Shown piece after piece: positions 21,901 to 33,796 of a stretch of DNA of 64,000 bases. The notes beneath the pieces are model-generated. The model did no database searches. It saw nothing but the letters and a program-made list of their open reading frames with translations, and was not told the origin of the DNA. The stretch is from Enoplosus armatus. Lineage: Eukaryota; Chordata; Actinopteri; Centrarchiformes; Enoplosidae. The stretch spans positions 8,508,548 to 8,572,547 of the forward strand of contig NC_092190.1 in the NCBI RefSeq assembly GCF_043641665.1, read 5' to 3'. The translations under genes and the position numbers were made by a program. How positions within the stretch are numbered: the first letter of the stretch is position 1; every line of letters begins with the position of its first letter.

Positions 21901-24848
21901 GGGTCATTCTTCTTTCTTCCACCTCTGCTTAGGTTGATCCAGTTTCCTCCTCCGCCATTGAAAGGAGGAATAACTGTCACAATGGAGGACCTGCAGTGCC
22001 TTGACAGTGGGCAGTTCCTCAATGATGTAATCATTGATTTTTACCTCAAGTAAGGAACTTCAAATTTACTTAAGTTCCCAACACGTTTGTGGAGAAGAGA
22101 TCCGGTTTTGAATTGATTGTGCTGATGATATGTTTTTTGACCCAGATACCTCCTCCAGAACGCTTCTGCTGCTGTGGCCGAGCGCTGCCACATCTTCAGC
22201 AGCTTCTTCTACAAGCAGCTCACACGGAGGGACAATGCCAGTGAAGGCAGCGCCAGTGACTCGTAAGTAATGCTGGCAAATAATTAACGAAACAAAAACG
22301 AGTTTGGGGATAGTTAGGAAGTAGAGCAGGTTAGCGTTCCTCCTGTCCACATGTCAAAGTGTCGTTGGTCAAGACACTAAACACAAGAGACCGCTTTGGG
22401 GCTCCCCAGATACCTTGAGTGCTTGTTAGCCTGTGGATACTGTTCCTGTACCTGTCACGTTTGGCGAGACTCACTGCTTCTGCTGTTTGGTTCATAGTTG
22501 GACTTCTTGTAATATATCTTAGTGTTAATAATTGTTTTACATAGTAATCTAAATATTTGTATTGTACGCTGTCAAACGAATATAGATAAGTACAGTCAAC
22601 ACAATTGTTAGAATAAATAAAGTAAAACACTCTGATTTCACAAGTTATCAGCTTAGTGTCACCATCAACTTATTTTGAGTTTAATGAATGAACATACTCT
22701 GTCGAGAAGGACGTTTGATATATTTGGTATATATTTGGTCTGGTAAGTGTTTGTGCGTGTGAGGACGTGTGAAACATTGTTAAAACTTGTGTCCCTGCTT
22801 TTTATTTTTGTGTGCACACAGCTGTCAGAGGCAGAGGCGGCACCAGCGGGTGAAGACCTGGACCCGCCATGTGGACATCTTCAAAAAGGACTTCCTGTTT
22901 GTGCCTGTCAATCAGGAGTGAGTTAAATACGTCAAGACGTGTATTGTAAAGAGGTGTTTTGGTGTATGACATTACACATCACGTTGCTCTGTTGTCTGTT
23001 TAGGGCTCATTGGTATTTAGTTGTCATTTGCTTTCCTGGACTGGATGAGCCAAAATCTGAGACCTGGAATGGTCCAAACTCAGAGACGAGAAAGAGCCAC
23101 GATGGGACGGCAGAGTTACAGGATCAAGAGGTGGCTCAAGGATCTAAAAGCCCAAATGATAACACAGAGACACCACCTGCACCAACTACATTAGACCACA
23201 GTGACAACGTGGGTACAGAGACAGGTATGTTAGACTAAGGAACAAAGAACAGTATTTAAAGCTCTTTTATTTATTTATTTATTTATTTATGTTGTGATTG
23301 GAAAGCTGAAGGTAATGCTTAGTTTCATGTGTTTTTAGAAAACACTCAAGAAGAATCCACCAAAGATCCCCCACCTGGTCCAGTGGTAAGAAAGACTTCT
23401 GTGCTCGTTAGGAATAACAATATTTTTTCTTTTTGACTGATTTTTTCTTTGTTTGTAGAACTGCACACAGCTGACCTGCCAGAAGAAAACTGTTTGCAAG
23501 AGGTGAGTGTGCGGGTCTACAGAGTTACATTACTAGGTTTTCACATGAAGCCCCAGAGATGTCCATAGTTATTGTGTGCGTGATTTAAAGAGCACCCTCA
23601 TGAGAAAATGTGTCGATACTCTTCACACCTTCATACATAATATTAACACAATCCCCACCATTATGTAGTATAGTTACATATTTGCATGCTTCGACTCTTG
23701 GTCAAATATAAGAATAAACTGCTTGAAAGCAATTGCGTGTCCAATTGGCCACCCTATAAATTCATACCCTATTAAATTCTGCAGTACAATGTTCACAAAT
23801 ACCACAAACACTGATCCAGCACAGTCAAAATCTGTCTACATCCAGCTGAGGCATCAGAATGCCTATCATGTCTTGAATGACCGCTTGAGATGGGATTTCA
23901 CTTCTGTGCACACACTTTATTTTATGCGTGGGAAACTTGAACTGCTGTTAAACCAATAAAATGCCTATTAAAGCTCGGCCGTGCAGCTGAAGAAGAGGAT
24001 TGTGGTGGTTATTTTCAAAGATACTTTGATTCTGTGTTTAAAGAGTCTTGACTGTGTTTTGGAGGTTTGTCTTTTTATGTGCTTAGTGCAACAGTTACTT
24101 AGTGGTCTTGGTGGTCTGCTTGCAGTTGCACACTACCCTATAAATGTGAAAACATTTATGCCTAATGTGGATTCAAACACTGAATGACGGATGTGCCTCT
24201 CTTCTCTGTAGGCCGTGTATCCTTATCATGGATTCCCTCAAACTTTCTCTTCATGAGCGAGTCTTCAAACTATTACGGGAGTAAGTATGAAGCTTTTAAT
24301 CTGTCTTTAGTTGCGTGTATGTGTTTATAAATGTTTGTAAGATGATGCGCATTTGTCCCTCAGCTACTTGCAGTCAGAATGGGAGGTCCGTCGTGGTTCA
24401 TCAAGGGACTTTAGTCCTGATCAGATGCAAAGCTCACACTGCCAAGTTCCCCTTCAGGACAACAGCAGCGACTGTGGCCTCTACCTGCTGCAATACGTCG
24501 AGAGTTTTCTGAAGGTAAAGAACTTGGCAGCATCTCTTTTTTTTTTTTTTTAGGCTCACATAGTCTGACATATTTTATAAAATGGCCACTAATATTAGAT
24601 GAGCAACAGCTTTAAATGTTTTAATTAAAACTTTAATTAACTTTAACATTAAAAGGTCTTTTTCAAGGCATGCACACAGTAATGGGGTTTGCTTCTGCTT
24701 CTGCTCTCAGGACCCTGTGTTGCAGTTTGATCTCCCTCTACGCCTAGAACGTTGGTTTCCGCGGCAGCAGGTGCGGAGGAAACGAGACGAAATCAGAGAT
24801 CTGGTGCTAAACCTTTACCGACATCAAAACCTGGATAGTAACAGATAG
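9990..24848 (+). CDS. senp7: Sentrin/SUMO-specific protease 7 (C48 cysteine protease)
   Basis: Nuclear deSUMOylase that trims poly-SUMO2/3 chains. Exons: 9990-10046, 10854-10960, 14045-14299, 15559-15665, 16070-16188, 16424-16754, 17464-17624, 18453-18584, 18696-18729, 20210-20437, 20565-21022, 21316-21443 (GC donor), 21933-22049, 22146-22262, 22822-22917, 23004-23224, 23339-23385, 23459-23502, 24212-24280, 24364-24514, 24711-24848. Together they give 1038 residues (human about 1050) with every phase consistent. Seen: an HP1-box-like PCLIL (58-62); basic KRKRK (216-220); SUMO-binding-like IVLSSDDEE (326-334); catalytic domain from [12 protein letters not shown] (about 710) with [35 protein letters not shown]; His818 (AHW), Asp927 (LIMDSLK), Gln974 and Cys980 (QDNSSDCG). 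An acidic insert (about 826-918) splits the fold, as in SENP6/7. SENP7 is preferred over SENP6 from the pre-catalytic [17 protein letters not shown] block and adjacency to impg2. Exons 1-2 are the least certain. Confidence 0.94.
10970..12780 (+). mobile_element. Decayed LINE ORF1 region with esterase-like C-terminus (senp7 intron)
   Basis: At 11843-12052 one frame reads [38 protein letters not shown] and [14 protein letters not shown] before a stop. The order (RLN.WL...C...G..FIDN...F...R.LF..DGLHP...G...L) matches the SGNH-esterase-like end of ORF1 proteins in fish CR1/L2-type LINEs, with DGLHP as the catalytic Asp/His block. Upstream at about 11410-11500 a frame reads [20 protein letters not shown], like the Cys-pair and coiled-coil start of such ORF1s. 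Frameshifts and stops lie between. No reverse transcriptase was seen; the outer limits are uncertain. Confidence 0.6.
14346..14560 (+). repeat. Palindromic repeat family A, copy 1 (partial, senp7 intron)
   Basis: The block TACCACTGTCATATC...AATATAAAGCTAC...GCTTAGCTTAGCATAA matches the left arm of the family A element. The following AATGTGCCAGACTATTCTTTG...GACTTCCTAG matches its centre as seen at 49840 and 63070. Confidence 0.6.
15125..15195 (+). mobile_element. LINE 3' tail remnant
   Basis: TTTGTGCTATTGGGCTGTATAAATAGAATTGACTTGAC resembles the 3' terminus of teleost L2/Rex-like LINEs (GGGCTATATAAATAAAATTGA). Only the tail is seen. Confidence 0.45.
17150..17336 (+). repeat. Dispersed repeat family B, copy 2 (senp7 intron)
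   Basis: Same block order as 3140-3378, from AAGTTGAATCAATACCTCTC to GCATTAGTTTTAG and the GGTGTACCTAA...CTGAGTG terminus. Confidence 0.7.
18900..18923 (+). repeat. (GT)n microsatellite
   Basis: Short interrupted GTGTGTGT run in a senp7 intron. Confidence 0.7.
19215..19300 (-). mobile_element. Short LINE-tail-like fragment
   Basis: GAATCAGAATCAGAAACTG followed by TTTATTGCCAAGTAACATAC and AAGGAATTTGCT is the complement of a common teleost retroelement 3' end. Only this fragment is present. Confidence 0.4.
19537..19637. repeat. Inverted repeat with perfect 16-base arms
   Basis: GGGAATAACAGAGACT at 19537-19552 is exactly complementary to AGTCTCTGTTATTCCC at 19622-19637, and the inner sequences continue as imperfect arms (GCACACACTGATTGATT versus AATCAATCATTGTGCG). 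The whole 100 bases could form a hairpin. It directly abuts a family C repeat, so it may be a terminus of that element. Confidence 0.75.
19638..19915 (+). repeat. Dispersed repeat family C, copy 1 (senp7 intron)
   Basis: Shared with 27455-27800: GATTG(GATG)GATTGCCATT(T)AAAT, TTCATG(T/G)TCCCC, TTGCAAAACTAATGACAT, TTTAGTGCTAA, and TACCTGCTAAACATCAGCATCTTA. Non-coding. Confidence 0.65.
21444..21932 (+). other. senp7: GC-AG intron of senp7
   Basis: The donor reads CATAG|GCAAGT at 21444 and the acceptor CTTAG at 21928-21932. Joining them restores [17 protein letters not shown], which aligns with the SENP7 family. The nearby GTAACC at 21448 would put the downstream exon out of frame, so a GC donor is required. 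Apart from the C it matches the AG|GTAAGT consensus perfectly, as usual for GC-AG introns. Confidence 0.85.
23267..23290 (+). repeat. (TTTA)n microsatellite
   Basis: Six TTTA units in a senp7 intron. Confidence 0.85.
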
Positions 24849-25500
24849 ACACATTCATCACATTCCTGTAGCCATTAATTATTAATCACTGCTCATACTG
24901 AGCGACGGACATTTCAGCGTGAACTGAAAATATTTCCTTTAAATTAGAGCTGTTATTGTTTTATGTATTTACTTGAACAGAACATGTAAACCTATGACTA
25001 TCTGTGGGTCCTGTGACTGAACATGAAGGCATCAGTTAATTTGTCCATCCAGCCAGAAAGAGTTTGTTTATATCTAGACATGCAATGATTGTTTTTATAC
25101 TGCAAGATATTTTATAAAGGCAATTATTTGTTTTTAATTTTCTATGTAGAATCAGAAGTCAAAGAAGAAAGTGTAACAACGGTAAAACCTAATACAGCAA
25201 ATTGTAGACAGGTTTAGTCGGGTTTACTTGCTTTGTCATGTGGCATTTAATATTTCTGAGTTTTCTGAGCAAATCTGTTCTGATTCTTTGCTTCAGCACA
25301 CATTTACTGTATGAAGCAAATTCCTAAAACACAGGCATAGTACATCGCAGTTTCCTTTATACATTTCATTATAAATGTCATGCCGTTGAGTCCATCGTTT
25401 TAACTCTTTCAGCCACTCAGTGCCTCACTCAGCTATCCTGTTATTATCCTGTTGGCTGCCTGATAGAAAACATGTTGACAATAAACTAGAACCATTCACT
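24849..25500 (+). other. senp7: senp7 3' UTR and polyadenylation signal
   Basis: Follows the TAG at 24846-24848. AATAAA at 25480-25485 is the best candidate signal, with a 3' end near 25500-25510. Confidence 0.65.
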
Positions 25501-26787
25501 CACCTCTCTTTGCAACAAAGCTGAACTATTGTATGCTACCACTTATCTGTGACTCACTCTCTATTGCAGTCTATCATGGACCCTCAAATCATATTGCAGT
25601 GACGCAGTGATGGTGCCTGATAACAACTTTGCCTCCACAAATTGGCAGAATTAGTCCAAATTGGGATGTCAGACTATCAATGCAGGCTACTGCATACAGT
25701 CAGTATGCATATAGCATATTCTAAATAATTGTTTTGATACTGACGTGTCATTGGAAGTTCTTTTGTCCAGACTGACACACAGACTCTTTCAAAGTTAGCA
25801 GCTGCTATCATGTAAAGTGATCAGAATATAGATCCAGAAGAAACATTCTGGTGTAAAATGTGGGGGAAGCGGCCCCCCTTCATGCTTACGTACAACATAT
25901 AAGAAACCTGAATCCTTAATTAATTATTTTAATAAGAATACAACTTGCAAAAAGTTCAGGGGTGCACATACCATAGCATGGGTGATGGTATGCCCTCAAA
26001 TTAAGACCTAAGAGACACTGCAGTCCATCACTACTGTTGCCTAAGTTCTTTTCAACAGAGACCAGTCTTGATAGTCTTGTAGTTTTTTCCCATTTTTGTT
26101 CAGATGCTTGACTCTTTTAACACTTTAAAATGTCCCAGATGTCACGACCTTGTGTTTGACGAATGTATAGGAGCTGATTCCAAATTGTCTTTGGTTTCAA
26201 TGGTGTATTAAAACCTGTAGACAAAACTACACTTGTTATTCTGTTGTTTTTTTAAACAGTTTTTATTTTCATCTAGAATCACAAACCTATAGAGTTAAAT
26301 TTAACAAGTCCACTGTTTTTCTATGAGGTATTATATGACAAATGCCAATTGGACAATGTTTGGTTGTGGTCCTGACTCTTGACCTCTTGTCCTACTTGGT
26401 TTTCATAACAAGATGAGGATTAGAGGTTGGTAACTAAAACAGAGACTGAGTGTCTCTGTTGTAAATTGGTTGATTATCTCCTTTTATGTATTAGAAGTTT
26501 TCTTTGGCTGCTGTTCTGCAAATCCTTTTTTTCTATTACTATTCATAATTCTTTTTTTGACCAGAGGAGCCAACTTCGTTCTTCTGGGGTCTAAAAGGCT
26601 TCATTTGGAAATGCCTGTTCAGAACATTACAATGCTTTCCAGTATAATCTGTTCAGAGGGTTACATGGTTGGCTTAGGTGTATTTACTGTCTCAATCTGT
26701 CAGATCCCCTCGCAGTCTGACTCTGAGTAATCCTTCTCGCATTATGTATGGCAGTGTGCTGCAGCCGTTCGGTGTACACAACATCTA

Positions 26788-27050
26788 CACTCAGTTGCCA
26801 GCTTATTAGATACACCCAGCTAAAGCAAATGCAGTCTAATACATCAGTCCTGCAATCAATCCTAGCTTTATTATAATGTTGACACCATATTGCTGTTGAA
26901 CTGTATTATACTGACAGGTGTTTCTACTATTTTGTCCACCCCATTTATATAATTGAGTGAGAGTGTATGCTAAATAACAAACATCTGTCAGTGTAATGCA
27001 ATACAATTCAACAGCACCACAGGCTACATCCTCCAAAGTGATCATGCACT
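26788..27050 (-). repeat. Dispersed repeat family B, copy 3 (inverted)
   Basis: Starts ACTCAGTTGCCAGCTTATTAGATACACC, the complement of the family B end at 3350-3378, and continues with GCAGTCTAATACATCAGTCC. The far part repeats itself in inverse (TGTTGAACTGTATTA against TAATGCAATACAATTCAACA), so this copy shows that the element is itself palindromic. Confidence 0.65.
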
Positions 27051-27454
27051 CGTACAGTAAGTGAATAGTGAGAGTAAAACCACTGCCCTCCAGGCCTACT
27101 TGGCTCCCCTGCTAGCTGCCCAGGATCTCAGGGTACAGGATCAAGCACTCTCTGGAGCATAGTTAAACATTGTTCAGCCAACTGCTATGGCCAGATGCCT
27201 GCGCCATGAAGAGGGCCATCAAGCCAATCAAATTTAGCTCCTCTGCCTTTGAAGCATTTAAGAGACTGCCACCTTTTAGAACAAGTATTTTATTCATGGT
27301 TTCTTACCCTCTCATAGAAAGACTTATGAAACAATGTGTAACCTGAAATTGCTGGTAATAGTTTCTATCGCAGCTGTGTAAGTATTAGTTAGTCTTTTCA
27401 GTCATGTTAGCAGTTTGGCGCTAGGAATGGCAGCGTCTGTCTATCCAACACTTT

Positions 27455-27800
27455 TATCCAGACTGAAACTATTTGATTGATTGCCATTAAATTTGGTACA
27501 AACATTCATGGTCCCCAAAGTTTTCATGTGTCCAGTGAAATGTCTCAACAGGACCCCCAGTGCCACCATCAGGTCAAAAGTTCAATTTGTTCAATACTTT
27601 TGGTTTAGGACCCAAAAACTTGCAAAACTAATGACATATTGCTACCTCAATTGCACTGTGTATTTAGTGCTAATTAGCAACTGTTAGCATGCTAACACAC
27701 TTAACTAAGGTGGTGAAGATTACAGTATACCTGCTAAACATCAGTATTTTAGCATTGTCATTGTGAGCTTGTTAGCATGTTAATGTTGGTGTTGGTGACA
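27455..27800 (+). repeat. Dispersed repeat family C, copy 2
   Basis: Block order as at 19638-19915, extended by GCATTGTCATTGTGAGCTTG and TTAGCATGTTAATGTTGGTG. Common teleost non-coding repeat type. Confidence 0.65.
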
Positions 27801-28111
27801 GGAAATAAAGCACATTTTGATTTTGTCAGCTTACTTAACCCTAAGTTTGTTAGCCCTCATTACCTGCTCCTTCCCTTTTTTGTTTCTTGTCACGTACGTA
27901 ATGCAGCTACTTAAAGATAACAAGAGGATGGTTTCCCTTTTAAAAACAGGATAAACCACACAGGAAGAGTTTGGGGTTAAAGGTTGACTCCAGACTAAGC
28001 CCATGACTCTCACTGCTGTCAATATATACATACTGAGAGGATTTCAGTGTCCGCTCCTTAGCTCATCACCTCAGCTGCTAGACCAGCATGACACATAATC
28101 AGTGTATTTTT

Positions 28112-28130
28112 GTGGGTGGGTGGGTGGGTG
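28112..28130 (+). repeat. (GGGT)n short tandem repeat
   Basis: GTGGGTGGGTGGGTGGGTG, G-rich on the + strand. Confidence 0.8.
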
Positions 28131-28559
28131 CGTGGTGGTCTGTGTGTTCAACAAAATAGCATCAATTATTTGCAAGGAGCTTCTATCTAGATTATAGAAA
28201 GTTATGTGAGGTGATATAATTCTTTGTGATCTTGTTGGCTTTAGATTGATGGGTGTTTTTTTCATTGAGAGCAGCAGACACATGGCCGCTGTTAGGATCT
28301 CCAAAGGCTAGGTGTAAGTTATCCCATTTGCCTGATTGGGTACTTTAACAGTTAAAGGGACTGTCCTTCAACTGGACCAGGATCAAGTCTTTTTTTCTTT
28401 TTTTACTTGCAAACATTTTCTTTGGTGAGTTCTTGCAGAAAACAATGAATCCCAACTAAATTACCTTCAAGAATCAGTAAATTGCCATCATATCTGCATG
28501 TATTGATGCATCTCTCTGCTTGCTGTTGATTCTGTGGCCTTTGTTACCTTGTCCACGTT

Positions 28560-28953
28560 TTCTCCACACTAAGCGCCCTCCCTTCCTAGTGTTGCTCCAG
28601 TAACTTCTTGGCGAGCTCTTCTAAAAGGCTTAGAGTAAACAGGATTATAGAGCATTAAAAAATCCCCCTCTCTCCAAGGGCCATCTGCCTATCTACCTGA
28701 GCCAGGAGCTGTCCTCTCAGCACCATGGGACACACCTTTCTTCAGCCGCGGAGCAAAGCAGGAAACCAGTATGTCATAGTGTCGTTAAATGACTTCTGCA
28801 AGGGATTCTGTTATTTTCCTGCATCTGGAGACTTCTGAACTATGCAAACTTGTAAGAAGCTGTTCACGTCGCTGTTACATGACTTGAGAGGAAGTACATA
28901 TCTACTTGATCCTTTCCCAAGTCCACGGATTTAAACACAATCACGGATTTAAC
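28560..28953 (+). promoter_or_regulatory. impg2: impg2 upstream region and 5' UTR candidate
   Basis: No transcription start can be fixed from sequence. A GGATTA element at 28642-28647 fits the core bound by the photoreceptor homeodomain factors CRX/OTX, which is plausible for a photoreceptor gene but common by chance. An upstream ORF with strong initiation context CACCATGG starts at 28725 and ends at 28836-28838 (37 codons), before the impg2 ATG at 28954. Confidence 0.35.
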
Positions 28954-31900
28954 ATGAGCATCGTATCTTGGAGATGTGTTTTCTACTCTGTTGTATTTAG
29001 TTTTGTGGTCATATTTTTGGACATAAGGACAGGTATGTGTGATTGTTAACTTATAAGCTTCTTTCTCACTAATCAAATCCAAAGTCAAACGTTAAGTCTT
29101 AAACGTGTTTTTTTTTTGTGGTACCCCAGATGCAACACTGGAAGGTTCCTCTATGGGTTACCTGAGTCTGCCTTATAGTAAGGAGCCTGTGGTGTCTCCA
29201 GGCAACGTTCATGTATCTGAAGTGAAGGTATCTCATGAAGGCCATGCAGTTATCTCTCGACGGAAACGAAACATCCTTTTCCCGAGTGGAGTCAAACTCT
29301 GTGCACAAGAGACCGCCCAGCAAGTTGTTGCAAACCATCTGAGCTACTTTCATCTCAGAGGTAAGACTGCACATAAATGAGAGTAAATGACTGAACACTG
29401 TAGATGTAGTCATGTCAGATAAGGGACAAACCGCAGGAAGAGATGTCGGCAACAACAAAAACAAACTTTGATTGATTTCGTGAGATTGTCCTCACTGAAT
29501 TGTCAAATAGGTAGGAGTGTTAACCTTTGTCACATTTACAGCAAGAGATCCACCTGGGTCAAGCACAAGAATGTCAGTTGACATCTGTGTGGACACCAGT
29601 CGCAATTAGGCCTTATGAGATTTGCATTTAAACAGACTGTGGTCCACTTCACTCCTTACAAGGTCAGTTTACCTTTACTCACTTACCCTAATGGTTTCTA
29701 CTCATGCAGATAGTTTTGTATTTATGTGGCCAGGTTTTGAGATTAAAAGAGTTCTCCACTGATTTGGCATTGCACTCCTGTAACATTATCAGACTCACGA
29801 TGGTTGGTTTTTAAAAAAAGTGTCAAAATCAATGCAGCAGAACCAAAGATACTGTCTTTTCTTATTCAGTGCATTCTTCTTCCTTCCTAATACAGAGTAA
29901 AAGACATTGTTTCTAATGAAAGACACACTGCATCTTTCAGTACTTTTATCACCACCAACAACATTTCCTTCACTTTCATAAAACTGGTGTAGCAGCAGAA
30001 ATCTCAGAAGTGGACATCTCAAACTCTGGACACAAGAAGCCAAAACCACCGGCATGGCTAGATACCAGTGGTGCAATGTAATTAAGTACATTAACTCAAG
30101 CACTGCTGTACTGTAGTATAATTCTGAGGTACTTGTACTTGAGTATTACCATTATATACTACTTTATACTTCTACTTCACTACATTTCAGAGAGAAATAT
30201 TGTACTCTTTACTCAACTACATATATTCCACAGCTTTAGTTACTCTTTACTTTGTGTATTATTTCCATATAAAGAACCACTTTATCATCTTAAACATTAA
30301 ATTTGGTGCATTGTTATAGAAAAAACTACCAAACTATAAATAGAATAGTTTGAATTAGTTCCAACTAAATACAACAGTAAAATGCCAGTAAAAGCATCAG
30401 TGATAATTAACCAATTTTAGATATGTAATAATATAACACTCATGGGGTTTCTCTTTATACTGAGTACTTTTACTTTTGATGCTTTATGTACATTGATTAT
30501 AATTATAATGATATATTATGGATTATACATGATTAGACACATATAATCAAGAAACTGATGCAAATGCTGCAGTTCACCACAGGTGGGCATAAATAGAGAA
30601 GAAACATTTTGGTCTCTTACTGATTGAGAAACACTTTGTAATGTATATGAGTGAACTCCTGGGCAGCTAGACTTAGACAAACATGGGCTTGTAGGTGCAA
30701 AGAGACTGTGACTCTGATGATGGTGGTGAAAAGTTGAGAATTGTGAGACCACTGATGTATCAGGCCTCACATACAGCGTTGATTAGGGAAGAAGATTGGA
30801 GCATATTTCTGTGTCTGAGACTTTGGATCAGTGCCCAGTAGGCTGACTCATGAAAGGGAGTTATGTCACGAAGTGGCAATGGACATTTCCAGCTAATAAT
30901 ATCTATGTATATCGTTGTTTGAATTGATTAACGATGGTTTTATTCCCCTGCTAATCAGCAAACAGAGAGGTCTTCATTGCCCAGAAGAAACCTTCACAAG
31001 AACTGAATTTGTACTATAGTCCGTCTTGAAGTGAAGCGTCACCCCAGCCGAATACATTTTGAAAACACTACTATGGAAGCATGTTCTGCAAGCTTGTTTT
31101 TTAAGTAGATGATGCTTTCTCTGGTCTGACTAGTGTGCCAGGAGACCATATGGGAGGCTTTCAAGATCTTCTGGGACCGCCTCCCAGAGCAAGAGGAGTA
31201 CCAAAGCTGGATGAGCCAGTGCCAGGAGGGCACAGTCACGGCACAAGATATTGGCAGCTACTTTAGCCAATCAGAGGAGCATCAGGCTCTGGTTAAAAAG
31301 GTTAGTGGATGACTAATGCTTTAATTAAAAAATATCTGTGAGTAGCACAGAACATAATATACTGCAGGCGGTGGCTGATACTGTAGATTAAAGCCTTATT
31401 TTTTCTATCTCTAGAGAATGTCACGGCCAGGTTTGAAAAGGTAAAAGAAACCTCTTTTCCTCAGTGCTAACCCTCCATTTCAATCATAAATCTATGATCT
31501 CATCATGGAGTCTGTGTTTTGTAAATGTGTCATTCTTCCCACTGTCTGTAGTGAGCCCACCAGGTCCTGGCAACATATGTGCAGGTACGGTTGTCAAGAC
31601 TCTTCAACCTTACCTGTTCATATTCCCGCTCATCAGTTACCACACATGACTTCAGATGTCTCATGTTCATTCATTTGTGTTTGATTTGTTTCCTGTTTTT
31701 GTAGATACTAATATCCAAGCTTCACTGTATATTTGCTTTCCCTCTGTCTGAGTTAAAAAGATAACACTGGCATTATTTAATCTTTTTATTGGATTTTATT
31801 TTCAACAAATCCCATAAAACCAACAATGATCATTCATGCTAACAAGTTGCCACAGTCTGATACAGCTTATGCCTTCACGTTATTGTCATCCATTGGCACC

Positions 31901-33747
31901 CAGTATGGATCTTTTAAAGTAATAGTTAGATTTTGTAAAATATGCTTATTAACTTTCTTGCCGAAAGTTAGATGGGAATGTAAATATGAAGCTGGAGCCA
32001 GCAGTCGGTTAGGTTAGCTTAGCTTAGCTTAGCATAAAGACTGGAAGCAGGGGGGAAACAGCTAGCCTGGCTCTGTCTAAAGGGGGCTTGGAGTTCCTTG
32101 TCTTTGTGCTAGGCTAAGCTAACCAGTTACTGGCTGTAGCTTCATGTTTAGCCCAACAGTAGGAGAACGATATTGATCTTCTCATCTAACTCTCAGAAAG
32201 AAAATGATATGCCCCAAAATGTCTAACTATTTAAGTCTTGAAATAGTTTTAGGGAAACTATGAATTTCTATAACATGTGAGCAGCTATCAGGCTTTGGCT
32301 GAGACGATACAGTACTTGTTAACAGAGTAAATTATTGATTGGTTTTGGCAAGTTTAGAGAATTCGTTGATTAACAATGAAAAAATGAAATAACCCTGGCC
32401 TCATCCTCTAAATCCTACTTGTATCTCTACCCACTGTGTGCATCACCCATATAAACCTTTGTGCTGTTTATTCTTTTTACGTTTGATTATTAAGTAATAT
32501 GATGTCCGCATTGTTGAAACCATCTTCTTCCGTTTCACAGCAGTCCAACGCCAGGCACACCGGAAGTTGCTGAGGCTCCTGAGCTAGGTCAGTGTCACTC
32601 CGGACAACACTGTTAGCAGTAGGACTTCACGTAACTTTGATCACATGGTGCCTCTGCTGTCATATAAGCATCCTGCCATGTCTGGCATGTCTGTACCTGA
32701 GCACAAGCATTGTTATTGTCAGCGTCTGACCATTATATTGCGTGTGTTTTCATATGCATATATCCCTGGTTTCTAGCTTTCTATGCAGTAGTTAGTTAGT
32801 TAGCAGTTAGTGGTTTATTGTGTGAGAGGGAGTTTGGCTGGAGGCCACTTCAGCCTGAGATTTCAAAAGGACTTGGGGGTCAGGACAGTCTAATCCATAC
32901 CGCCATCAGGAATCACGGTACTTGCCAAAGGTTTAAGCTCACATCCACTTGAATTAAACCAACAGTCCCTTTTTTCTCCACATGAACTCAACCACCCAGA
33001 AGATACAGCTACAGGAGAGGAGGAAAAGGTTGAAGCAGCCGCCGTCGTCCCAGAGGCGGAGGAAAGTCTAGTAAGTGCACACAGATTGTTTACGGATTGG
33101 GATCCATACTGTTTTACTAATGTGCGCACCTAAGTACTATATTACTGCATCTCTCTCTAATGGCACAGCTGGACAATGACATTGCCGTGGAGCTTCCCAC
33201 CCCCGCTGTGCTGGAGCAGGTGGTGGAGCTGAGCATCCTCCTGACCGGAGAGACGTACAGCGACAGCCTGGACGATCCAGCCAGCCTCCAGTACCAAACA
33301 CTCAGCAGACAGCTTGCTGAAAAGGTTCGTCTCTGGCTCCAACTCCTTCTGTCTGTCTCTCTTTACGACTCCCCTCAGTGCTACTGTATCTTGGCTGCAG
33401 ACTGGGTTCACTATATCTCCTGGTTTATGGTCTGTGATGGATACATTGTTAGTTTTAATAACACGCACTTTAACTGCAGCAGTTAAACCCAAACTGTTAG
33501 GCAGGATTTCAGAAACGCAGATTTTATGGTACGCATTTCATTTTGGAGAATTAACTATGTGCTGAAAATTCAGCTTTATGACTTGTCTTGGGAATAGATA
33601 AACCTTTGCACATGCACACGTATGCACAGGTACTCACCTTTGGAAGCAACTTCAGTGGTTTTTACAGGTACTCGGAAAATTCTGCAAATTTGTTTAGGTA
33701 CTTTTCCCTGGCAACTAGCTAGACACACAAATATGGGAGGGCACACA

Positions 33748-33796
<49 letters not shown>

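Larger units (their letters stand above)
25511..28560. other. senp7-impg2 intergenic region
   Basis: No gene was found. It holds a family B copy (26788-27050), a family C copy (27455-27800), a short GGGT repeat at 28112-28130 and otherwise unremarkable AT-rich sequence. Confidence 0.6.

Noticed and set aside
9990..24848. Calling the protease SENP6
   Set aside because: The catalytic domain resembles both, but the pre-catalytic block, overall length and adjacency to impg2 fit SENP7; SENP6 pairs with IMPG1 in other vertebrates.
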